64,000 bases of DNA from Actinacidiphila bryophytorum (lineage in GTDB: Bacteria; Actinomycetota; Actinomycetes; Streptomycetales; Streptomycetaceae): positions 124,001-188,000 of the forward strand of contig NZ_JAFFIX010000010.1 in NCBI RefSeq assembly GCF_016916835.1, written 5' to 3'. Position 1 is the stretch's first letter. Each line of letters begins with the position of its first letter. This document shows, in pieces, positions 10,108 through 17,240 of this stretch. Position numbers and translations under genes: made by a program. The notes beneath the pieces were generated by a model, which ran no database searches, had not been told where the DNA came from, and worked only from the letters and a program-made list of their open reading frames with translations.

Positions 10108-11160
10108 CTACCAGCGAAGGAGGACGATTTCCGAGCAGAAGCCGGGGCCCATCGCCAGCAGCACCCCCGGACTGCCCGGCAGCGGCCGGTCGCCGGCCAG
10201 GACGTCCCGCAGGATGTGCAGTACCGACGCCGACGAGAGGTTGCCGACCTCGGCCAGCGAACGCCACGTCGCCTCCAGCGCCCTGGCCGGCAGGTCCAGC
10301 GTCTGCCTGACCGCCTCCAGCACCTTCGGGCCGCCCGGGTGGCACACCCAGCCCGCCACGTCCCGCGGCTTGAGGTCGTGGTCGGCGAGGAAGTCCCTGA
10401 CCTCCGGGCCGAGATGGCGCCCCACCAGGTCGGGCAGGTCGCTGCCCAGCACGATGCGGAAGCCGCCGTCGCCGACGTCCCAGCCGAGCAGGTGCTCCGT
10501 GTCCGGGTACAGCCGCGAACGGGTCGCCACCACCTCCGGGCCGGACGCGTCCCGGTCCCGGCCCACCGCCACGACCGCCGCGGCGCCGTCGCCGAACAGC
10601 GAGCCGGCCACGACGTTCGCCGCCGAGGCGTCGTCGCGCTGCAGCGTCAGCGAGCACAGCTCCACCGACAGCAGCACCGCGACGCCCTGCGGGCGGGCTT
10701 CCAGGTAGTCGTGCAGCCGCGCCAGGCCCGCGGCCCCGGCCACGCATCCCAGCCCGAACACCGGCAGCCGCTTCACGTCCGGCCGCAACCCGATCCGGCC
10801 GGCGATCCTCGCCTCGACGGAGGGGGCGGCGATGCCGGTGACGGAGGTGGAGATGACGAGGTCCACCTCGTCGGGGCGGATGCCGGCGGCCTGCAGAGCG
10901 CCGGTGACCGCTTCCTCGCCCAGTTCCTGGGCGGTTTCGATGAAGACGTCGTTGGCTTCCTTGAAGCCGTGCAGTGACGCGTAGCGCTCCAGGGGGAGCG
11001 CGAGGCGGCGCGACCGCACCGCCGAGGCGGCGTGCACCCGGTCCAGCACGGCCCTTGCCGCCGGCGGGGCGGCGGCCAGGCCGGCCAGGGCTTCCGTGAT
11101 CTCGTACTGCTCGTACCGGTACGGCGGAAGCGCCGTCTGCACGCCGGCGATTCGGGTCAT
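10108..11160 (-). CDS. Type III polyketide synthase (chalcone/stilbene synthase superfamily)
   Basis: Homodimeric ketosynthase that extends an acyl-CoA starter with malonyl-CoA units and cyclises the product; 350 aa, standard for the family. The catalytic triad is visible: Cys in LPVFGLGCVAGAAG (about residue 160), His in VAGWVCHPGGPKVLEAV (about residue 294) and Asn in SLAEVGNLSSASVL (about residue 327); the C-terminal GPGFCSEIVLLRW is also typical. With the methyltransferase and FAD oxidoreductase directly downstream it resembles the alkylresorcinol (SrsA-like) arrangement more than the stand-alone RppA type. A divergent UbiA prenyltransferase suggests the phenolic product may be prenylated. 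Starter and ring-closure specificity cannot be assigned by eye. Confidence 0.9.
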   Translation of the reverse strand: MTRIAGVQTALPPYRYEQYEITEALAGLAAAPPAARAVLDRVHAASAVRSRRLALPLERYASLHGFKEANDVFIETAQELGEEAVTGALQAAGIRPDEVDLVISTSVTGIAAPSVEARIAGRIGLRPDVKRLPVFGLGCVAGAAGLARLHDYLEARPQGVAVLLSVELCSLTLQRDDASAANVVAGSLFGDGAAAVVAVGRDRDASGPEVVATRSRLYPDTEHLLGWDVGDGGFRIVLGSDLPDLVGRHLGPEVRDFLADHDLKPRDVAGWVCHPGGPKVLEAVRQTLDLPARALEATWRSLAEVGNLSSASVLHILRDVLAGDRPLPGSPGVLLAMGPGFCSEIVLLRW

Positions 11161-11769
11161 TGACCCACCTTACGCACGGTCCGTCCGTTTCCCCCCAGGT
11201 AACGCCCGGTGTGTCGCCCCGCCCCCCTCTGCCCCTCCGAGCAGTCCCCCGCCCTTCCCCCGGCAGTGGCTGGGCGCGCAGTTCCCCGCGCCCCTGGGTG
11301 AGTGCCACTTGCTGTGGGCGGTCGCCTTTCCCCCGACGGTGGGCTGGTCTCGCAGTTCCCCGAGCCCCTGGGTGGGTGCCACTTACTGTGGCGTTGCATT
11401 CTTTTCGCCCGTTCGGGCTGGGCGCGCAGTTCCCCGCGCCCCTGAGGTCCTGCCCCTTGCGGTGCCATGTCGCCATTCCCCCGGTGGTGGGTTGCGCGCG
11501 CCGTTCCCCGCGCCCCCGGTTGTTGCCTCCTTCCCGCAGGGTGGGCGTTTTTCAGGGGGTGCCGTCTGGCTGGGAGGGCGAGCGTTTTTAGGGGCGCGGG
11601 GAACTGCGCGCCCAATTCACCCACTCGCCGGAAGGTGCGTGGCCACAGCAAGTGGCAATCACCTTGCACGCCCGGCCGGGGGAAAGGCGACCGCCCACCG
11701 CAGGGGGCACCCGGGCGTGGCGACGGCCGGCCGGGGGGAAGGGGGCCTAGCGTAAGGGGGGTGGTGGGT
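11161..11769. repeat. Repeat-filled divergent gap with five copies of the GGGGCGCGGGGAACTGCGC element
   Basis: No convincing gene lies in these 609 bp between the divergent PKS and UbiA genes. Copies of the repeat core occur at 11274-11295, 11350-11369, 11421-11443 and 11494-11517 (minus orientation) and 11580-11610 (plus orientation). The copies at 11272-11295 and 11420-11443 share an identical 24-bp stretch that is a perfect inverted repeat of 11590-11613. A second module, TGCCACTTGCTGTGG, follows the first core (11303-11317), recurs with one change at 11377-11391, and appears inverted at 11643-11657. Such elements are common in Streptomyces intergenic DNA; their role is unknown. Confidence 0.85.
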
Positions 11770-12603
11770 GTGGTCAGGGCGGCGCATGTGGAGGCCACCG
11801 CGGCGGTGACCGCCGTGGTGACCGTGCTGGCCGCGGCCTCCGGCCGCACGCCTGGCGCGTGCGCTCTGCTCGGCGCAGCCGTGTTGTGCGGGCAGTTGTC
11901 GGTGGGCTGGAGCAACGACTTCGTGGACGCGGCCCGCGACACCGCGGCGGGCCGCACGGACAAGCCGCTGGCCGCGGGCACGGCGTCCCCGGGGGCGGTG
12001 GCCGCTGCCGCGGCCACGGCACTGGCCGCGTGCGTCGTGCTGTCGCTGGCCGCAGGCCGCCTGGCGGGGGCGGCGCACCTGACGGGCGTGGCGGCGGCCT
12101 GGGCGTACAACCTCGGGGTGAAGCGCACGGCGGTCTCGTGGGCGCCGTACGCCCTGGCCTTCGGGCTGCTGCCGGCGTTCGTGACGCTGGGTCTGCCGGG
12201 GCGGCCGTGGCCGCCGGCGTGGGCGATGGCGGCGGGCGCCCTGCTCGGCGTGGGCGCCCACTTCACGAACGTGCTGCCGGACATCGACGCGGATCTGGCC
12301 GCGGGTGTGCGGGGCCTGCCGCAGCGGCTGGGGCGCCGGCGTACGAGGGTGCTGGCGCCGCTGCCGCTGCTGGCGGCGTCCGCGGTGCTGGTGCTGGGTC
12401 CGCCGGGGCCGGTGGGCGGGGCGGGCTGGGCGGCGCTGGTGGTGACCGCGGCCCTGGCGGCGGCGACCACGGCGGCCGCGTCGCCGGGCGCCGGCCCCGG
12501 CGCGAACCCCGCGAGCCGGCTGCCCTTCCTGGCCACGCTGGCGATGGCGCTGACCGCCGTCGCCCTGCTGGTGCTGCACGGCGGTTCCCTGACGGGCGGG
12601 TGA
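11770..12603 (+). CDS. UbiA-family membrane prenyltransferase
   Basis: Integral membrane aromatic prenyltransferase of about 277 aa that would attach a polyprenyl group to an aromatic acceptor. Both Asp-rich diphosphate-binding motifs are present: NDFVDAARD with the downstream RTDKP (about residues 50-70) and DIDADLAAGVRGLPQRLG (about residues 175-192); the rest is alternating hydrophobic helices. Several GTG codons could start it (11761, 11764, 11770); AAGGGGGG just upstream fits 11764 or 11770 best. It diverges from the type III PKS operon, which suggests the acceptor could be its polyketide product. Menaquinone and protohaem-type UbiA genes usually have other neighbours, but a primary-metabolic role is not excluded. 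Confidence 0.83.
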   Translation: MVRAAHVEATAAVTAVVTVLAAASGRTPGACALLGAAVLCGQLSVGWSNDFVDAARDTAAGRTDKPLAAGTASPGAVAAAAATALAACVVLSLAAGRLAGAAHLTGVAAAWAYNLGVKRTAVSWAPYALAFGLLPAFVTLGLPGRPWPPAWAMAAGALLGVGAHFTNVLPDIDADLAAGVRGLPQRLGRRRTRVLAPLPLLAASAVLVLGPPGPVGGAGWAALVVTAALAAATTAAASPGAGPGANPASRLPFLATLAMALTAVALLVLHGGSLTGG

Positions 12604-12608
12604 CCGGG

Positions 12609-13031
12609 TCAGCGCAGATGGCGCTGATGGCGCCGGTCGCGTACGTCCACCGCGACCAGGAAGGCGGCGGTGACGACCGTGACGAGCTGGGCCACGGCGA
12701 CGACCCGCTTCTCGGTGAACCACACCGGTTCGTACATGTTGGGCAGCGGCCCCAGCTTGCCGACGTCGACGTAGCGGTAGACGACCAGCAGCGCGAAGCC
12801 GCCGGCGGCCACGAGCCAGCCGAAGGCGTCGCCGGGCAGCCGCCGCCAGGCCAGCACCAGCAGGGCGGCGAGCGCGGAGATCGCCGCCTCGATGCGGAAC
12901 AGGTCGCCCTGGCTGAAGGTGGCCTTGACCGCGTCGTACTGCGGGGCGAGGTCGGCGTGCACATACGCGTCGACCGCGAGCCCCGCAGCGGCGAGCACCC
13001 TGGCCGCCCACACCGCCGTACGCATCTGCAT
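12609..13031 (-). CDS. Small multi-pass membrane protein, function unknown
   Basis: Protein of 140 aa with about four hydrophobic segments: residues 6-24, 46-62, 70-90 and 112-130. A conserved-looking loop, LGPLPNMYEPVWFTEKRVVA, lies before the last segment. The ATG at 13031 follows AAGGAG with 6-nt spacing. It is the gene after the cupredoxin lipoprotein on the same strand, with only 38 bp between them, so the two probably work together; a copper or electron-transfer connection is inference only. Its stop is 5 bp from the convergent UbiA stop. I recognise no named family. Confidence 0.7.
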   Translation of the reverse strand: MQMRTAVWAARVLAAAGLAVDAYVHADLAPQYDAVKATFSQGDLFRIEAAISALAALLVLAWRRLPGDAFGWLVAAGGFALLVVYRYVDVGKLGPLPNMYEPVWFTEKRVVAVAQLVTVVTAAFLVAVDVRDRRHQRHLR

Positions 13032-13069
13032 CCCGGCTCCTTCCCGTCGTCCTCGCATCCGGCAGGGTG

Positions 13070-13477
13070 TCAGACGACCGTCAGGGTGCCCTTCATGAAC
13101 GGGTGGATCGTGCAGATGAACGGGTACGACCCGGCCTCGGGGGGCGCGGTGAAGGTCGCCGTCTTACCCGGGGCGATGTCGCCGGTGTCGAAGGCCTTGG
13201 CGCCGGTCGCGGTGACGGTGTGGGTCGTCGAGTCGCTGTTGGTGACGGTGACGACGGCTCCCGCCTTGACGGTGAGCGAGGCCGGGTTGAAGGCGAAGTT
13301 CTTGATGTCGATCGTGTCGCCGCCGCCCGCGGCGGGCGAGGACGGGGACGCGGTCGCGGTCGAGCCGGAGCCGCCCGAGCCGGAGTCGGAGCAGCCGCTC
13401 AGCGCCAGCAGCAGGCTCACCGCACCCAGCACGCCCAGCGTCCGCGGGGCCAGGCCCCGCATCGCGCTACCCGCCAT
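13070..13477 (-). CDS. Cupredoxin-domain lipoprotein (plastocyanin-like blue copper protein)
   Basis: Exported, lipid-anchored single-domain copper protein of about 135 aa. The signal peptide ends in the lipobox LALSGC, followed by a Ser/Gly-rich linker to about residue 50. The cupredoxin fold runs from DTIDIKNFAFNPASLTVKAG to the end. Candidate copper ligands are His in SDSTTHTVTA and the C-terminal Cys-His-Met set in FICTIHPFMKG, the classic type 1 arrangement. ATG 13477 with GAGG 5 nt upstream is preferred; GTG 13483 is in frame. The likely partner is the membrane protein just downstream. It could shuttle electrons or buffer copper at the membrane. Confidence 0.87.
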   Translation of the reverse strand: MAGSAMRGLAPRTLGVLGAVSLLLALSGCSDSGSGGSGSTATASPSSPAAGGGDTIDIKNFAFNPASLTVKAGAVVTVTNSDSTTHTVTATGAKAFDTGDIAPGKTATFTAPPEAGSYPFICTIHPFMKGTLTVV

Positions 13478-13537
13478 GGCCACCTCACCGGTCGTGGCCG
13501 CCCGGTGGCCGCCTCACCGCCACTTTCCGCCCGGCAT

Positions 13538-13614
13538 GCGCGCGCCGCCCGCCGCAGCGTCCGGCCGGGGGACGTTTTCACGCCAACGGCTGCGCTTCGG
13601 CGGGCGGCGCGCGC
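13538..13614. promoter_or_regulatory. Long inverted repeat (17-bp arms) between the proline-rich membrane protein and cupredoxin genes
   Basis: Arms at 13538-13554 (GCGCGCGCCGCCCGCCG) and 13598-13614 are perfect reverse complements around a 43-nt loop. The loop has its own complementary stretches (CGTCC/GGACG and GCAGC/GCTGC). It lies after the stop of the upstream gene and about 60 bp before the cupredoxin start, so it may be a terminator or structured leader. There is no U-tract on either side. Confidence 0.6.
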
Positions 13615-13640
13615 TCCGCGAGGGGTGTCGGACAGTCGGG

Positions 13641-15305
13641 TCAGAAGCTGAACGGCGACTCCAGTACGTACGCGCATTCGGTGTAGATGTACCCGCTCCT
13701 GAACTGGTGGGTGTCGGCGATGGGCGTCGCGGAGTCGTCGTCGTCGAGCGGCTTCTGCATGATGTACGACGTCCCGGTCGGCAGGTGCAGGGTCCGCTTG
13801 GCGTAGTGCTTGCCGGTGTCCTTGCACGCCAGGCTCTGGGCGAGCGAGTCGCTGGAGTAGCGCGAGCAGGCGCTGCAGCCCTTGAGGGTGAAGCTGCCGG
13901 TGACCGGGCCTGTGTAGAGGATCTGGACGGCGTCGGGGCTGTCGTTGGTGAAGGTGATGCTGATGGAGCCGCCGGAGCTGTTCGTGGGCAGCTTCTTGCC
14001 GGCCGCCGGCACCTTGGTGGCGATCTCGGCGGCGATGGCGACCTTGAGGGCGAAGGGCCGGTTCTTGTTGTGCGGGTACTTCGAGGTGAAGTCGTTCATG
14101 GTGGTGAGCGCCTCGTCGAAGCTGCCGCTCTTGTACTGCGACAGGCCGCAGTTGTACGTGCCGGTCTCGACGTACCCGTCGACCCGCTTGGAGTCGGCCT
14201 TGAGCGCGTCGGCGACGCCCGCCTTGTCGCCGGGCAGGTCGGCGGCGTTCGAGCCGAGGGTGCGCAGCTTCAGGGTGGTCCCGCACGGGTCCTTGCCGCC
14301 CAGACCCTTGGCGGTGCTGTCGATGTCCGCCCTGATCGCCGGTTCGACCTTGGCGGCCTGCGGCGACTTGGGGAAGGTGGTGAGCAGCTCGCCGAGCTTG
14401 CTCGTGTCGGTGGCGGCGTCCGCGGCGGGCGCGGTCATCTCGGTCATGCCGCACTCGTACAGCGAGGTCGCGAGCCGGTCGTCGGGCCAGCCGGCGAGCG
14501 AGCCGAGCGTCTTGCCGTCGATGTGCTGCGGCACCGTCCGCAGGTATTTGAGCGGCTCTATCGCGTCGCAGTACTTCTTCTGGTCGTAGGGGGTTCCGAC
14601 GGCCGTGTAGAAGGTCTGCATCCTGGCGGGCACCTGCTTGGCGGCCTTGGAGCCCGAGTGCTTGCTGTCCAGGTCCTGGTAGGAGCCGAGCGCGGAGCTG
14701 TAGTCGGACTTGGCGCTCTCGAAGGGCTTGGCCTTGGCGGCCTGCACCAGCTGGTCGGCCTTGTCGAGCCGGTCGAGCAGCATCGCCTGCGTGGCGTCGT
14801 CCTTGGCGCCGTCGTAGTAGACGACCGCGCCGGCCGGAACCGCGAGCATCACCAGGCCGAGCAGCAGCGCCAGCGGCGCCTGCGGCGGGAAGGACAGCCG
14901 GGTGCGCAGGCCGCGCAGCCCGCCGTGCAGGGCGGTCAGCACCAGGAACACCAGGTAGGTGACCAGCACCCCGCCGGAGACGCCGTCGGGGTCGGCGGGC
15001 AGCGCGCTGACCAGGAAGGCGCCGGTGCCGATCAGCGCCACCGCGAGTCCGATCCAGCGCCGGGTCAGCAGGTAGCCCAGGCCCAGGCCGCTGAGGTTGA
15101 GCAGGCCCACCGCGACCGCGCGCAGCGGGTCGGCCGGCTCGCGCGGGGCCGGCGGTGCGGCGGGCATCGGGGGCGGTCCGAAGGGCGGCGGGGGCGGGAA
15201 GCCGCCCGGCGGCGGCGGGTATGCGCCCCCCGCGGGCGGTGGCGGCGGTCCGAAACCGCCGCCGCCTGCGTGTCCGCTGTTCCCGCCCTGCTGGTCCCAG
15301 CTCAT
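13641..15305 (-). CDS. Proline-rich N-terminus membrane protein with large extracytoplasmic Cys-containing domain
   Basis: Protein of 554 aa, not recognised. Residues 1 to about 60 are Gly/Pro-rich and low in complexity (repeated PPPP blocks), like actinobacterial tails that interact with cell-division or envelope proteins. Several membrane segments follow (about 65-160, including LLNLSGLGLGYLL and LALLLGLVMLAVPAGAVVYY). The remainder is an extracytoplasmic helical domain with TPR-like spacing and paired cysteines (KKYCDAIEPLKYL, SLYECGMTEM, GTYNCGLSQYK), ending in a Cys-containing beta-rich domain (GCSACSRYS to YIYTECAYV). The ATG at 15305 has GGGGGG 6 nt upstream. The helical region could bind peptide or glycan. 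Nothing nearby fixes a function. Confidence 0.75.
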   Translation of the reverse strand: MSWDQQGGNSGHAGGGGFGPPPPPAGGAYPPPPGGFPPPPPFGPPPMPAAPPAPREPADPLRAVAVGLLNLSGLGLGYLLTRRWIGLAVALIGTGAFLVSALPADPDGVSGGVLVTYLVFLVLTALHGGLRGLRTRLSFPPQAPLALLLGLVMLAVPAGAVVYYDGAKDDATQAMLLDRLDKADQLVQAAKAKPFESAKSDYSSALGSYQDLDSKHSGSKAAKQVPARMQTFYTAVGTPYDQKKYCDAIEPLKYLRTVPQHIDGKTLGSLAGWPDDRLATSLYECGMTEMTAPAADAATDTSKLGELLTTFPKSPQAAKVEPAIRADIDSTAKGLGGKDPCGTTLKLRTLGSNAADLPGDKAGVADALKADSKRVDGYVETGTYNCGLSQYKSGSFDEALTTMNDFTSKYPHNKNRPFALKVAIAAEIATKVPAAGKKLPTNSSGGSISITFTNDSPDAVQILYTGPVTGSFTLKGCSACSRYSSDSLAQSLACKDTGKHYAKRTLHLPTGTSYIMQKPLDDDDSATPIADTHQFRSGYIYTECAYVLESPFSF

Positions 15306-15522
15306 GGCAAACCCCCCGAGAATTCGGTCCCCACCCACGGTTGAGCGCACGAACCGGCCCTGCCGTCCGCGCGCGAAGGCCCATTTATATCTGATGCACG
15401 ACAGGGCGTGCCGGTTGCGTCCGCCGGGGACGGAGATGCGGGGCCGCGGGGCCGGGAGCAAGCTGGGTGAGGGGGAGAACGAGTGGTGCGGGGCCGCACC
15501 CTCCCGACGCCGGGGAGTGATC

Positions 15523-17124
15523 ATGGGCGACACCGAGGTACTGGTGGTGGGGGCGGGTCCCGTGGGGCTGACCGCGGCGGTGGAGCTGCGCCGCCGGGGC
15601 GTCGGCTGCCGCATCGTGGACCGGCTCGGCGAGCCGCAGCCGTACGCCAAGGCCGTCGGCATCCAGCCGCGCACCCTTGAGGTGTGGGACGCGATGGGCC
15701 TGGTCCGCGACGCTCTCGACGCGGCGGTGCCGCTCTACGGCCAGCTCGGCTACGTCAACGGCGAGCCGCAGCCGCGTGTGGACCTGCGGCTGCCGCCCGA
15801 GGTGCCGTACGGATTCGCCGCGCTGCCCCAGTACACGACCGAGGCGCTGCTGACCGCGCACCTGGAGGCGTACGGCGGACATGTCGAGCGCGGCACGGAA
15901 CTGGTCGATCTGGAGCAGGACTCCGACGGGGTACGCGCCAGGCTCCGCACACCCGACGGCACCGAGACGGTCCAGGCCCGTTACCTGGTCGGCTGCGACG
16001 GCGCGCACAGCCGTACCCGCAAGGTGCTCGGTCTGGCCTTCGAAGGCGACGCCTTCCCCGAGGAGTACATGCTCGCCGACGTCGAGGTGGACTGGGACCT
16101 GCCGTCCGGCTACACCGTCCGCTCGGCCCACCAGGACGCCGGCGGCGCCACCGACGACCTGCTGGTGTGCGTCCCGCTGCCCGGGCGCGGGCGCTACCGC
16201 ATGTCCATGCTCGTCCCGCCCGAACTGTCCGTGACGGCGCCGGACGCCGAGGCCGCGCACGGCCTGGAGGCCGGACGCGCACCAGAACTGCGGCACGTCC
16301 AGGCCGTCCTCGACCGCCTCGCGCCCCGCCCCACCACCGCCCGCGACCTGCGCTGGTCCTCCGTCTTCCGCATCAGCCACCGGCTCGTCGAACGCTACGC
16401 CGCCGGCCGCGTCTTCCTCGCCGGCGACGCCGCACACATCCACCCGCCCACCGGCGCGCAGGGCATGAACACCGGCATCCAGGACGCGTACAACCTCGCC
16501 TGGAAACTGGCGCTCGCGACACAGGGCGTCGCCGCCGACGGCCTCCTCGACAGCTACCACGCCGAACGGCACCCCGTCGGCGAGGAGGTCGTCGCACGGA
16601 CCGTGCGGCACGCCCGCGAGGGCCTCGACCTCCAGGTGATGCGCGAAGCGCAGCTCCTGGTCCGCTACCGGGACAGCCCCGTCGTCACCGCCGACCCGGG
16701 ACCCGGTTCGCCGGAACCCCGGCCGGGTGACCGGGCGCCGGACTGCCGCGGGCTCACCGGGGACATCGCCGCGTACCCCGTGCGGCTCTTCGACCTGCTG
16801 CGCAGCTCGCACCACACGATGCTGCTGTACGCCGACGCGGCGGCGGCGCCGGAGGAGCTGCGGGCCTGTGCCACGGCGGCGCGGGCTGCCGCCCACGGCC
16901 GCCTCAACGTTTTCGCGGTCCTCGCGCCAGGGGCTCCCGGGGACGGGATCGGGGTGCCGCGCGTCCACGACCGCGACGGTTCCTTCTCCCGCACGTACGC
17001 TGCGCGGGCTCCCGAGGCTGTCCTCGTCCGCCCCGACGCCCACATCTCCGCCCGCTTCCCCCACCCCGCCCCTTCCCCCCTGACCACCCACCTGACCACG
17101 ACCTTCGCCCCGCCCCCGGGCTGA
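15523..17124 (+). CDS. FAD-dependent aromatic monooxygenase (PheA/TfdB, rifampicin-monooxygenase type)
   Basis: Class A flavin monooxygenase of 533 aa using NAD(P)H and oxygen to hydroxylate aromatic rings. GxGxxG is at residues 9-14 (VVGAGPVGLTAAVEL), the DG motif in YLVGCDGAHSRTRKVLG, and the GD motif in GRVFLAGDAAHIHPPTGAQGMNTGIQDAYNLAWKL (from about residue 300). The C-terminal thioredoxin-like domain is present (from about residue 400, PRPGDRAPDC onward). The nearest relatives are antibiotic-tailoring and rifampicin-type monooxygenases. It is a single gene between unrelated neighbours, so either xenobiotic or antibiotic modification or catabolism is possible. The ATG at 15523 follows GGGGAG. 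Confidence 0.86.
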   Translation: MGDTEVLVVGAGPVGLTAAVELRRRGVGCRIVDRLGEPQPYAKAVGIQPRTLEVWDAMGLVRDALDAAVPLYGQLGYVNGEPQPRVDLRLPPEVPYGFAALPQYTTEALLTAHLEAYGGHVERGTELVDLEQDSDGVRARLRTPDGTETVQARYLVGCDGAHSRTRKVLGLAFEGDAFPEEYMLADVEVDWDLPSGYTVRSAHQDAGGATDDLLVCVPLPGRGRYRMSMLVPPELSVTAPDAEAAHGLEAGRAPELRHVQAVLDRLAPRPTTARDLRWSSVFRISHRLVERYAAGRVFLAGDAAHIHPPTGAQGMNTGIQDAYNLAWKLALATQGVAADGLLDSYHAERHPVGEEVVARTVRHAREGLDLQVMREAQLLVRYRDSPVVTADPGPGSPEPRPGDRAPDCRGLTGDIAAYPVRLFDLLRSSHHTMLLYADAAAAPEELRACATAARAAAHGRLNVFAVLAPGAPGDGIGVPRVHDRDGSFSRTYAARAPEAVLVRPDAHISARFPHPAPSPLTTHLTTTFAPPPG

Positions 17125-17164
17125 CTCCCCCTTGCGGTGCGCTGCTTGCCTGCGGCGCCGTCGC

Positions 17165-17189
17165 GGCTTGTCGCGCAGTTCCGCCCCCA
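17165..17189 (-). repeat. Single copy of the interspersed GGAACTGCGCGACAAGCC repeat
   Basis: The reverse complement of this segment matches 52670-52694 with one mismatch and shares the GGAACTGCGCGACAAGCC core with 57270-57287. It sits in the 116-bp gap between convergent stop codons of the monooxygenase and the PucR-type regulator. Confidence 0.75.
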
Positions 17190-17240
17190 CCCGGGGGAAG
17201 ATCCCGGGGGAGGCGGCAGCGGGCAGGGGGAGGGGCACCC

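Noticed and set aside
11859-15344. 1161-codon plus-strand frame spanning UbiA, cupredoxin and membrane-protein genes
   Set aside because: It crosses several real genes in a wrong frame and has no recognisable domain.
15381-15412. TATAAA-like -10 before the proline-rich membrane protein gene
   Set aside because: The -10 is attractive (about 80 bp upstream on the minus strand) but no -35 hexamer is found at a usual distance.
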